DNA of 64,000 nt, from assembly GCF_002443255.2 (NCBI RefSeq), contig NW_019211454.1, positions 16,666,243 through 16,730,242 of the forward strand, read 5' to 3'. A program made the translations under genes and the position numbers. The notes below the pieces were generated by a model. The model was not told where the DNA came from. It searched no databases and worked only from the letters and a program-made list of their open reading frames with translations. The DNA comes from Varroa destructor (taxonomy: Eukaryota > Arthropoda > Arachnida > Mesostigmata > Varroidae). This document shows, piece by piece, positions 1 through 12,700 of the stretch (the stretch's first letter is position 1; each line of letters starts with the position of its first letter).

Positions 1-279
1 CGTTTGGACGTTGTCGTCCTGGAAGAGCACCTTTTGCCCCTGTATAGTGCTCACCTGAAAGCAATTTTTACGCTTCGACTTGTCGGGGCACCACTCGATG
101 AGCGCGCCGGGGAGCGCAAGCCGACTCAGGGCACCTTCGCCAGGGGTCGGCTGCTGCCCGCTCTGTGCGTCCTTGTATACAAACAGATTCTTGGACGTCA
201 GCACCAGGAAACAGCACACCCAGTTCTTTTTCTGCACTTTTTTACCAGCTTTAACTAGATCCGCTTTGTTCAGTGAACC
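1..279 (-). CDS. Exon 9: start of the PH domain (cut by the window edge)
   Basis: This exon encodes residues 891-983 and continues beyond base 1. The acceptor is ATTCATCAG before 279, phase 0. The sequence GSLNKADLVKAGKKVQKKNW (891-910), VCCFLVLTSKNLFVYKD (911-927), a loop, LPGALIEWCPDKSKRKNCFQVST (946-968) and GQKVLFQDD follows the beta-strand pattern of a PH domain, and the GKK..KKNW start is characteristic of the ARHGAP9/12/15/27 group. PH domains of this group bind phosphoinositides and bring the GAP to membranes. The RhoGAP domain with its arginine finger should follow outside the window. Confidence 0.92.
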
Positions 280-3200
280 CTGATGAATTCAAGAAGACAA
301 ACGATAACGATCAGAAAAAGCCGACTGAGATATCTGTTTGTCCTGCAAAAATTTTAGGTATTTTTTTTCTTTTTTCCTCAACGCGTGCTTCAGTGGGGAT
401 CTATAGAAAGGTTAAATTCTAGGCTCAATCCGTCATAGGTCAAGACAAGTTTCGCATGCAAAATGGGCAAGTGCAGAAGAAATACAAAGCATATAAGAAA
501 TTACTAGTACGACCAACAAACTATCTATTCGGACAAACGGGCCCGTAAGGAAAGGATCAGTTCTGACTGTTCATAGCCAAATTCTGTTTCTGTAAGTGTT
601 TGCTTCGCAACAGTAAATACACCTTAGCAGCATGTCATAACAATCATTTCTGCATTTTGAACTGAGATCAGGTCTGATCAACAGATATAATCAATACATG
701 ATCACTATTTTACCTAAGCGTCTCGGCTTTTATGGATTACGAGCACGAAGCAATCATTATTCAAGTTTAGACCATTATGTGTCTGCACCAAATTGCCAAG
801 ACGAAAACGCGTTAGTTTTCCAATATGAAAAGTATATTAATGATATAATTACATCTACGGTACATTACGGGTAGCGATAGGCAGTATAAATTCAATAAAC
901 TGCAATATGATTTTATGCAAGATGGCGTTCTGGGTGGAACTGGCGTGTAACTAAACGACGCACCCTTTGCCCCTATTCTCTAAAAAATTGTAAAGAGACC
1001 ACTGTACAACAATGCCATAAAATCACTAGTAACTGTACTCGTAATCGTATTATACCGTACTGAAGGGTTGTTTTTTGTTTTTGTCGACGCCGCCATTTTG
1101 TTTGGTGTTATTTGTCTCCTGACATGAGCGATGTTAGATGTTAAACTCGCACTGCCAGCTCTATAGACTTGTCGTCACTTATGTGAATCCTACGCGGAAG
1201 GTGTTGCTACGATAGGCCACGTCAACAAAATGTTATTGCCGCTAAAATAACGTGAGCGATTGGCAGTAATGTAGTTTTCCTAATACGCCCTTCATGGCTG
1301 TATGTAGTTTTCTGCCGGGCAGGGCTATTTCGAAATTGAGGCCAATGGCATAATAATTTTTTTGAGAATTAATAGGGAAAATGATCGAAAAAACTTCACG
1401 AACACTAATAATAACTAAGCTGCAAATAAACAAACACTTGTCTCAGAGTCACCCTCCACTGGAGCCATCTCGAATCTGAAACTTTGAAACCTTGCAAACT
1501 TTAAAGCAACACGACTTATCTTTAATATAGCCTCTTTTTTTTTGTTTTCATTCAGGTCTCAGAGTTCGCATTATAAGTGCTAGAAGTACAATGGATATTT
1601 TTTAGTTGAGGTCGATACCGCATTCAGGGGCAGATTTAGAAGATCATTGATCTGGCTAGTGTCGTCCTTTGAACATTAGATTGTGTATATGCGAGCATTA
1701 TTTCGCGTAAGTAACTAAGATGGTTGTAAGCGTGAAAAAATAGGACCAACGTCTTTTAACGTGATACCATATATTGGCTAACGATTATATTATGACTTTT
1801 CGATATTGACAAACGGCATAGTAAACAAGAAGTATGGCCGAAATTATGGTTTGATTTGCAGCCATAAAGAAAAAAAAGTTACAAACAAACATTGACCTGT
1901 TCGTTTTTTTTTTTCACAAATAATCATTTAGCAAATGCAGTTCTCAACAGTAAGCACAATGTCAGATTTTAGCTTGCTTAGCATGAGGAACTTGTCAGAA
2001 TCGAGCCCTTTTACAAGATGGAACGAATTTAGTCAGAAGTAAGGCAATTTTGACAACTGCAAATTTCGAATTTGGCCTTAACATTCTTTTCTTATATCGA
2101 TAGCGAGATTACGTTATTTAGCAGAACTTCAGAAGTTCTGTCATACTCTTTTCTACGTCCACTAGAGTTTTATCGCTCGAAAAAACTGTCGTTTAGTCAG
2201 TATTCAAGACGACCCTTGAATGACGTCTCTCTGATCGACCAATTGGAAATTATAGTAGGGATAAGGCTCAGCCTGCACGCGCATAGTGATCTAATCGGAA
2301 GAAAGCGAGGTAGAATACACACGGCTATAACGTAGGACTAAAGCACAACTCAAGTAATTCAAGGTGAAACGTACTGCCTGGCTAGATTAAAAAAGCCCAA
2401 GCAAAACTATAACCGCAGGCTATGAGATTAACTGTGCATCATAGCTATTTTTTACCTAGTGACTAGAACAAGCTTTCAGATGACATAGTTGGGCCCAGCA
2501 CCACTATTCTGATAACTGCTAGCCGTTCCGGTTCGACCCATCCGTTTGTAAAGCACCAAACGATTCTAAATGGACTCACCTGGGTCGGCCTTCGATTCGA
2601 GTCCAAATCGGGCCCACCAAAAACAACTTGACCGATAATTGAAGCTTAGACCGTCCACCATTTACTCCACAACTTACCTGACGTTTTACCGTCTCCTCGA
2701 TATCGGCTAGATTCGGAAGCTTCTGTACACTGAGAACGTGTACGCCCAGCTGCGTTCCCTGTTCGCCATTCGTATTCGTAACCCCAGTCGGAAGTCTGCT
2801 TATAATATCGACTGATTTCGAACGCCAATCAAGCTCAGACAGGATCATCGACCGAGTCTTAAGCGAACGCAACGAATTCTGCAATAGAAATCACGAATAA
2901 TGCAGATACGGATAGAACATCGTCAATTAGTACCCGTGGCCTTTCATACGCACTCTGAACTGTAACAGTTTTTCAACGGTGTTCAATATTAACAGAACGC
3001 TAACTAACTAGCCAGGCAGTGACTTACAACATAAGCAATGGTTGCAATAAAGCACTGCGATCTAGACAACGATAGACGGTTAACAGTGGTACCCTATTAC
3101 CCACTTGAAACTCTACGATGTGTTCGGGATTCTTCCCCGTACATCGAGCCGGCAACCCTTCTCGGCGACGTTTCGATATGGCATTCCAAGATTTCCGTAA

Positions 3201-6200
3201 CCGACCAAGCATCTTGAAACATCTGCTTGGCCAGTTGTTGCCACCTACATTGTTTGTAACCGAAGGGCAATCGGATATAATGATACAACGACATGGGCTC
3301 AGGGTCCATGAAACTGGTCCAAGACCTCCACAACAAGTAAAGGCGCGACCGCTATTCACATGGTTCAGCCGACATACTTACAAAGTGCAGAAAAAATAAC
3401 GTATATATATATATATAAATGTATGTAAATATATGTATTCGTTGGGAGACGAAACATATACAGTAGATGTAGGTACAGTTTATTGATTCTGATAGAGAAA
3501 CCGTCAAATGTGTAAACGAACACGCGAACGTTGCGTACAGACTGGTCAGACGTACGCAGTGACACTGCACTTCTGCACTCTAGTACACCTTTGATTTTAT
3601 AAATGCGCTTGTTTGGCACCGTCCAGTAGATGATAGTATTTGTTTTCCTAATCGGCCACATCACTTTTTCTAACACATTCTCTCCTACCGGCATCAAACG
3701 ATCTTCTCGTGTGACTTTCTAGAACATGGGCGCACTTAGCCATTGGGGCTCTATGGCGGTTAGTGATCAGGCTCAAACATAGCGTGCGCTCCGCGGCGCA
3801 TAAGGGGTTCTTTTCAATAGGGTGAGGAAGGGGTGGGGGGCAGGGGGGGGGATCAGATAGGCAGCCTGCACAATTTCTGGGCGTCGTCCGTCGACCTGTA
3901 TAGCCCCTGCACCAACAGGGATGTTTTCGTCACCATGGTACACTCAAACACATCAACACAGTTCACCACGCTAATTTCACACAGTGAAACGTCTGTCAGA
4001 TCGTGCTTAGAGTAAAACAACACAACATTAATAGCTCGACACTAAAAAGCACCTGTCGAATAGTGCCTAGCAATTTACAGTTAGAAATAGGCGATCCTAA
4101 TGGCGTCTGGAGTGATGGAGTTTCCCAACGATTTGCGAGCGTCAGCTGCCGATAGTCACTCCGTTTAATAACGTCATCGCCCGCTGCCGCCACAAACCGC
4201 TGATCATACCGGTTAACGTGGCGCACTCAGTCGTCGTCAATGCTTTCAGTACATCCACATGGAACCCGCACACGCCGTACCCATCAGCGAAATCGAGTGG
4301 AGACGGAAACGACGGGAAAGCTAGATTTTTTACGAGCAGGCAGCAAAATCGACACTGACTGACAGCGGGTACCGCTGAGCTGCATACACTATAGTGCAAT
4401 CACAGCCGCCCTAGAATAGATAATCCAGAGTCGGCTGATCGGCGAAAACTGTCACCCACTATGAAACCTAGCGGATAGCGACTGTAATAGCATTGGCCGT
4501 CAGCAAACGCTCACGCGAACTTCGGTAGCACCACAGTAGCACCAACAGCGGTTAAAACTACGTTAGTATCATCCTGCGGTAGGCAATCATAATGTTTCGA
4601 GTCTTATGTCTTGCTATCATCGAGGTTAAGAGACGCATGAATGAACTCCAAACACATAATGATCGTCCTGAAGAAAGTGCGTCCTCTCGATTGTACTTTG
4701 AAATGCTGAAAACACCGTGCACAAGTACGCGGACACCAGCGTCAAACAGCAGTCGCCTCATTGCGTCCGGAGGGGGGCAAATGTTAATATCTTAATTATA
4801 TCGTTAGATTTGATCATCAGTACATCATAGTCTGGCGAACTACTCGAGATGTGGCCCACTATGGTATTGGAGTAGAACAGTTAACTGATCTGATACCGAG
4901 GAACAGTTCCGTAGAATGGACTGGAAATAGGTTTTGGTGAAGTCTCGCGTTGCCTACATATATCCAGCCTAAATTTACCTAATTAAATGCTGATTTTCAG
5001 AAGTCTTTGACGATCAATTCTTGTTTAAGGACAGGAGTAGGCTCCAGCTATTGAAGCAATCTTAGCAAGCATAGTTAATACGACAGACATTTGCTGCGCA
5101 TACAGAGTAATGTCTCGGTTCCAAGTTTCGGTGAGTGTGAGTGGGTGAAAAATACCAAAAATCAACTAATCATAAGAATTAACTATCTATGGTAAAAATG
5201 GCTTACAAGATGGGTACGGTGATAGTTTAGCGAAAACCTATATTTCTCTTATAATCACAGAGCATCTATTATAATCAAAATGTGTCAAACGGTCTCAGCG
5301 AATATTTCTATATACTGAAATTTCTATCCTCTTCTAAATAGAAGAAGCCTCCAGCTATTGTCGCCAAACGTTAACCAGAACTTTACTACTTTTTCATTGC
5401 CAAGATACCCAGCATACCTTTGACAGTACGTAATCTGTTTATATAAATCTCAAACGTTATATAAATGAACAGCTAGTCCACCGTGTTGGCGGTATTTACA
5501 TCATGGTATTGCCTCGAAAACGAAGGATTCTGTTTCTGCAAGTAGCCTTAGGTCAGCCAACCCGCCCCCGTAACGTTATGTGGGTATTCAATGCACAATA
5601 ACTTAGCTTATACGAGATGGCGAATTGCTCCACAAGCACTACGTTTCGTTATCCTAACAAATAGGTTCAGCTACAGCGATATATATTTCCTGCCCCTCTC
5701 TCTATATAACCACGTGCTCTTCCATTACCTGCGGGGTATTTCCTTCTCCATCGACCTCTCCTCCCGATGCCACTTGTTTCTGTTGTTGTTGCTGATGGTG
5801 GATCAAAATCTGCTGGCGTTGCTGGTGAAGTGCTTTATTGGCCCGCTGCTGAGCTGCATCCATCGCTGCAATGTTTGAATTGCTGAAGGACGAGGTCACC
5901 TGGTGACCGGAACCGCGGCCGATAGTGCCAACGCCTTTCGGTAAGCCTGGACCTGATCCACCCGTTGGAAGGGTTTTCGTCCGTAGGATTGTGGCGCCAC
6001 TCGGTTCTGACTCGTTGTGTCGAAGGACTGTTTTCGAGCACTCATCCTCAAGCTGCTTCTGTGTGAGTGATCACACCGACGACATAAACGAAGATGAAGG
6101 TCCGGTGAATACATGACACGGATCGAAAGGGAATAAAGAAATGACCAACGAAAAAAAATTGTACATTATAACAAAACAACTATATCGTATATAGTATTAT

Positions 6201-9200
6201 AATTATCTAAAATGTGGGTCAGTAAGAACGCGCATGACTCTAGCTGACTAAATATATAGCACACGATACAAACTGTGCTAACTGTTATTATAGGTTATCC
6301 ATTTAGTGACCTTACAATGTTACCATAGTACTACTAAATTACAGTTATTTTCATTGAGCAGAAATTAAGGAGGGCAATAAAATGTGACGGAACGGCTCAA
6401 GATAAGAATGCGTTCTGCTCTTTGTTAGAAGCTATCAGCATATAAACATTGTATACCTACGAAAACATAATGCGATAAGAAAATCGTGTGGATCAAGCAG
6501 CGCTATGGCAAGGTTTGTTAGCACGTTGAGAGAACGTGTACATAAGGATTTAACTGAAGATTGCCTCTCGTCATTTCGATATACATTTTGATGATAAATG
6601 AGAACAAAAATGGCCTCTAGAACGTTCCTCAAATGTTCCGCTGACGTTCACCCGACGCAATCGACTCTTTGATAAGAAGAGAATCACCCACAAAATTTTA
6701 TGTCTTCTCCGTACGAACTACGACCGTCGTCCACTCCTACGCGACACGTCAGTGCTTTGCAAACAAAAAAATTCCCCGGAAAAAAAGAGCGGGCTAAAAC
6801 AAGAATTCGGTGATACGGACCTTATTTAGGCACTATTAGTTAAACCTGTTACAACTACTTTAATTTAGAATAGATGAACTACTTGAAAAGTGATGTTTCG
6901 GCTTGCGGTTAAAAGGTTTCAACCAACTGTCAGGGCTGTGGTCAAACGAGAAGAAAAAAACGGCCGAAATCAATGGTGCAAGCAACGATCAGACGTCGGA
7001 TCAAACACCCCGCTCTATCAGTTACTCTATAGCTTTTCTAGTTATCATAGCTTTTATTATGCTGCGACACTTCGACCGGGCAAAGCTATCGACTACGACT
7101 TGTCAACGTTCGCGCTATCGGCCGTTTCTCCAGATCATCTGCTCAGATATAAGACGATATGTATCGCTCCTATTACGGCCGCATCAATCGGGCGTTGCAA
7201 CTAGAGGTCGACGTAATCCGTGGTGAAATCAGTACCTTTATCACTGCTCTGTTCATATATGGAACAACATCGTTTAATACGAAAGATGGACATCTATAGT
7301 CAGAGGTAAAACTGTTGTTAATAATAACAACATAGGCTATATAACATATGCTGTACTGGGACATAAACGCTTTTTCCTAGAAGGTAGCGCACAGCTGGAT
7401 CGAAGCGTCTTATATATATATATTCCGCATGATTATATAGACTAATAGTACCAGCTTAAATTAGATGGATGGATGTAATTATCAATCAGCTCTCTGAATG
7501 TTTCGGAGACCTCAACAGCTCTTAGCATCATATCCAGAGCAGGTATAATGAAACGGGTCAATCTTGTCGGTAATAAGCACGCACATAGGCCGTTATAGAC
7601 GCTATACGCCGGCCTACAGTTAGTATCAATCAGCTGCGAGGTTATCTCTATCAGCGAGGTCCTAGTTGCACGTCTACAATTTAGACACCAACTATATTGG
7701 CTGAGTTCAGTGGCAGTAACGGCCATTCACTAATAATAATAATAAAAATAGTAAATAAAAGTTTGACCGTTCAATACGCAGCCAACAGCGTTGATAAGGG
7801 TTCAACGGTCAACATAGACGACGTACTCTATGGGAAATTTGTTAATTATCTTAGAAAAATTCGCGGTTGAACATATGGAACGGAGCGGGGCACTAGAGAA
7901 GACCATAGTTGTATGTTACAGTTCAGCGGATCGGTGGGCAGGGCAACGGATTAAGCTGTTTATACTACCGGTTCGGCCAATGACGTGTTCGACTTTTATC
8001 TATTACGATAATTTCCTAAACTGAAATTATATACGATACAAAAAGCTCGGCTGAGTTTAGCCTGATTTCAGCCTTTTTTCGATTTAAGCGACGCTGTTTT
8101 TGCTTGCTTGGCGAAAAATTATAACAGCTATGCACCTGAAGATGCGTTGATTGAATGAAATGGAAAACCTAGTCGGACTATGTACATGCTGAAATTCCAT
8201 TTACGTGGCCATCGCTACTTCGAAGCTACTACGAAATGCTCCAAAAATATCAGATTTTTCAACAGCCACGTTGTCTCTCAGGTATGTATTGGAAGATTTG
8301 TATTTTTTTAATTTGTATTAAGTATGTACAAAATACATAGCTACTCCTGGCGATCAACAAACTTTGGTTAGTTTCATACATCATTGCTGTGTTACGCTGT
8401 GCCCAATATAATTAGTTATATATATATATATAATTAATAATTATAGCATTGATGTGAATTTAATCGACGTCACAGAGAACTCTTCCTCGCTTTCACATAG
8501 CCAGCATTAACGAAATTCAGCCACGAGGTCTATGAGCGTCCCTGGTCCATTACGTCTTTATTGATTTGGTGCTTCACTATAAATACGGTAAACGAAGCCC
8601 ATGGAATCAATTGATTTTGCATCCTAGTTGATCGAATATCTGTTTACTCTATATCTGCCCCTAAAACATTCTTTGGTAACAGTAGAAAACGTCTACGTCA
8701 CAACAACCGCATGTTTGTTAACTAGGCAAAATTCAGCAATACCCGTCAGATTGTTGGCTGCTGAAGTAATATCATTATGAGCGAACGATACCAGAACCTC
8801 GCTTCTTCCTTTTCGTTTTCATTTAAAAGCAAGCCACTACAATGTTTTTATGTCTACAATTAGATCTACCGGCTGTATAGAGTTCTTGTCCCCTTTATGG
8901 CGGAAATGGGCTAGTTCGACAGCTTTGTAAAGACCTGCATCAGTAAATCCAAACGGATTTCGTCTTTCCGGCGCGTCCGATTTTTTAGCACAGAGTTCAC
9001 ACGTTACAAGCTACAACGGACCCGCAAACGCACGTAAATGGTCCGTACTTCTACAATATCTAGGCACAGGGCAAATTCTAAAGCCCTCGTTTAGCCTATC
9101 TACATCAAACATGGTCGCGAAGCAGCCAAGCGATCAAATTCTGTGCTACAGCTAACGGCTGTTACTGGCCATCGGCTTTGTCGCCCGACTTCAACGAAGC

Positions 9201-9714
9201 GCGTCGCTTCACAAATGAACGGAAATACATTAATGAAAAATGCCTACTAACGATAAAAAACTGGTACACACACAATGCTCACAGAGTGCCGGCAATAGGT
9301 ACAAAACCGCTTGGAAAACCGAACGATACCAGTAGGAGCAGTGGCTAGAAAATCATTCCCCTGAATGTGAAGCCCCCGCCCGTAGCAATAGCGAACTATC
9401 ATAGATATGGCACTAATGTTGATTATGATCGTCACTCGCCTTTCGCCGTAGCGGAGGTCGTGGAGCCACCTGGCAATAGACAGGGGCAATTTCCAGAGTT
9501 GTTGTGACCGTTGCAGAAGTAGTTGTAGTAGTGAATATTGTCAACGGGTTAGTTAATAAGTTCAGAGATTAGTAATGCAATTAGAAGTTTGTGATAATAA
9601 CAATGAACGAGTGAGGTCATGTTTGACCTTGCTAAGATTGTCAGTGAGTAACAAGCTCGAATTTTCTAATAATTATTAATAGTGAATTATCTAATAAAAT
9701 AGCTCTATAAAGTT

Positions 9715-9761
<47 letters not shown>

Positions 9762-12700
9762 ACACATAAATGCTAACAATTAAACGTACTTCTATTATAA
9801 GAGTGTTGGTGCTCTTTGAAGATTTTTTCCATCTATGCATTGCTACATTATAATAAATTGAAGCTTTGATTTGCGTGCAATTTGAAGCATTTATATACAT
9901 ATATAATATATAAATGCTTCAAATGTTAAGATTAGTTCATTTTCTATCGTATGAGCGTCATGAAAATGCTAGAACACAAAAAAATTCGTCCGCTTATTCT
10001 ATGGGGCCTTCTGGACAGATCCGACCTGCTAACACAGTTCAGGGACTACGCACCAAAAGTGCTGAAATAAAATCGAGCCTAAGCCTTTCTTAGTATATGT
10101 GCGTGAGGCCCAAGGTGTGTCACATGCTCAATCTCAAAAAGGCAAACTATTAATAAATCACTACGACTAAATATCTCTACTATAATATTTATTTATATAT
10201 CGACGTTGTTATATCATAGTGGCAAACATCTTGTAGGAACTTGCACTTTTCCTTCAAACCCGATTTTGACCCCTGTTTACCCAGTCACGTTTCCATAGCT
10301 TATTATATTTACGATGGTCGCTTGTTTTCTTCTTTGATAAACTTACCTTCGTCCGTTGAGGGGGACAGGGGGTGATTTTGGGCAATTCCCAGGCTGTCCG
10401 TTGGGTGCCCTCTTGATAGAAATATACCCGCCCATCAATATCCTGGCTAGTGCACCATCTTTCGTCATTTAGCTCGTTTATGAAATATAGCGACCCGCTG
10501 ATATCATCATACACCTTGCGATGATGAAGGGTGCAACGATAGTCGAAGCCAATGACGCGAACGCGCGTACGTCAGTAGTCGATCAGCGAAGAAACGATGA
10601 AAAAGCAGCCGCATAGAACGTCCATAGAAGACCGACAATGCCAATCAAATCGTGTTAATAAAAGTCGGACCAACCAACAACGAAGAAAAAGGCATAATAC
10701 AGCTTCGTATAGTCGATACGAGTCCATTGTAAACGAACTGCGGAACGCTCGGATCAACCGTTCAGTCCGATAGGGCCTAAGAATGAACCGTTACTCCGTT
10801 ATTCACTATGGGGATTTTGTCTTTGTGTAAAGTTAGACAACAAGTTTAAACGGTCACTTTCGATAGCCACAATGTAGGTCTAGTAAAAATTCGTGAATCG
10901 TGAATAAGAAAACGCCACCTAACTAACGATAGACTACCTGTAACAATATTAATATTTGTTGTTATTATTATTGCGGTGAAGTTGAAGAAAAAACATTTCG
11001 AGTAATTTAATGGGGCCCGTTTTTTGAGACATAATGATTTCTTTTAGGATTTACACCGCAGTAGCAAGGATACGCTTGACACAGACTTTTTTTTAGCTGA
11101 CTTTCAACGTTGACTAAGAAAAAACACGACTCATTTTAGGTGTCGTTTGAAAAAGAACATCGTCGTCTAGGCAACCAACACAACTTCCTCTTAGGCAGAA
11201 ACTGAATTTAATAAAAATACTCATTAAAGCTAACAGCATATATTGGATCGAGCTCTCTCGTACTCCTGCAGGAGGCTAGAATTGTGGTTGTCGCTTGCTG
11301 TCCCAGTGATGAAGTACATTTCGAAGCAACTCTTTGTAAAAAGACACTGGATAGTATCCTCTTGACGACACATACAAAATATATGTTGGCGACATTACTT
11401 TAGACTGACACTACGTAGTAAACAACAGTATTCTGTATGCTCACTCTTCCTGGTGTCTTGAAGAAAAGTTTTTTTTACCTGACTGCCGTTCCCATTGGTC
11501 ACTCCAGCAGCCGGCAACCCAAATCTTCTACAATCTACAGCCTCACCTAACAGTGATGATGAACAAACAAATAACATCTATCAAATGCAATCAAAATCGT
11601 GCACGATAAATACGCATCTGATTTCGCATCCGCCTACCAAACCCGAGGCCGATTCCGACACGGCTCACGATACATTTCATTAAACCGTTTCGTTGCCACC
11701 ACCAGGTTGATTCACGACGTCATTCTGAAACAACACTTGTAAGGTGGGCATATTTGTGGATGTATTTGCCTACCTGCTTTGGTGTTCATAACCGGACATA
11801 TCATACGATAGTTTTATGCCCGCTTAATTTTGCCAACCATCGCTAGCCCCCGGTGATGCTGCACCTATGTGTAAGACGTACGAGAGATGTTGTAAGAGTT
11901 GCATAATACGTTACGACATGCAGCACATGTCACCAGCGGTATATATATCTTCAACAGCTCTACTATATTCGAGCAGTTCCGTCATAACTAATGTTTTAGA
12001 AATTTATAAGCCTGTTTATGAATTTTATTAAGAATGTTTATAAAATGAGGTTTACTCTGCGACCGTTCGATCGCTCAAAACTGTCCAACGAACAGACACT
12101 GCTTGAACAAAACGAACCCACAAACTGTTGTTCGCTAAGCATCTCCGACGCCAACGAAATCAATGGGGGACAGGTCTGATCTACGATGCGTTCCTATCTT
12201 CCGTGGCTGATCCATCCTGCAGAACGAAAAACCGTTCACTTGGAGATATAGCCCAAGCTAAACGTGGCTATTTGGAGTTGTACTATTGCGAGCGGTTCCC
12301 CTACAGCTGGCGCTGCTGTTGCTTAACAGACAATTTGTATGTATCGCGTCGGCATAGGGCTGGCCCACGTCGACGTTTCATCTCACAGATGCTCACTGCG
12401 TCGGCGTCTGATCCAAAGAATCAATCTGTCTGACCGCTAGTCACGAACGAACGAAGATAGTACCGTCAACAACGTCGCTAGCTGTTCAATGGCTAGTAAG
12501 TACGACTGTTGTTTCTCCGTTGGAACCATGAAACTTTAAAGCCGCAAGCAAGATTGAGGTGCAACGTTAGGACAAGCGAACTCGGGAGGACAGGATCTGT
12601 AAGCAGGGCAACGCCGTTCTGCTCGTCTATCTATCTCGTAAGGTCTGGTCGTCGGGTGCGGCATCAGCTGCTCTTGGCCGTTCCGGTCAATCGCGTTAGG

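Larger units (their letters stand above)
6059..10346 (-). other. Intron 6 of the Rho-GAP gene
   Basis: This is a 4.3-kb AT-rich intron. It contains (TA)n runs at 7410-7423 and 8416-8432, an A16(TA)n tract at 9715-9757 and the hairpin at 9880-9924. A 94-codon minus-strand frame with an ATG at 7726 is open but resembles no family I know and its splice phase does not fit the host gene. Confidence 0.65.

Noticed and set aside
3996..4399. Candidate extra exon in intron 7 ending at CGACAG|GTGCTT
   Set aside because: The frame is open, but the only phase-0 acceptor (GATCAG) lacks a pyrimidine tract, and exons 7 and 8 join in phase without it.
7442..7726. 94-codon minus-strand frame with an ATG in good context, intron 6
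   Set aside because: No known motif. The good acceptor directly before it gives a wrong phase for the host gene. A nested gene cannot be excluded but is unsupported.
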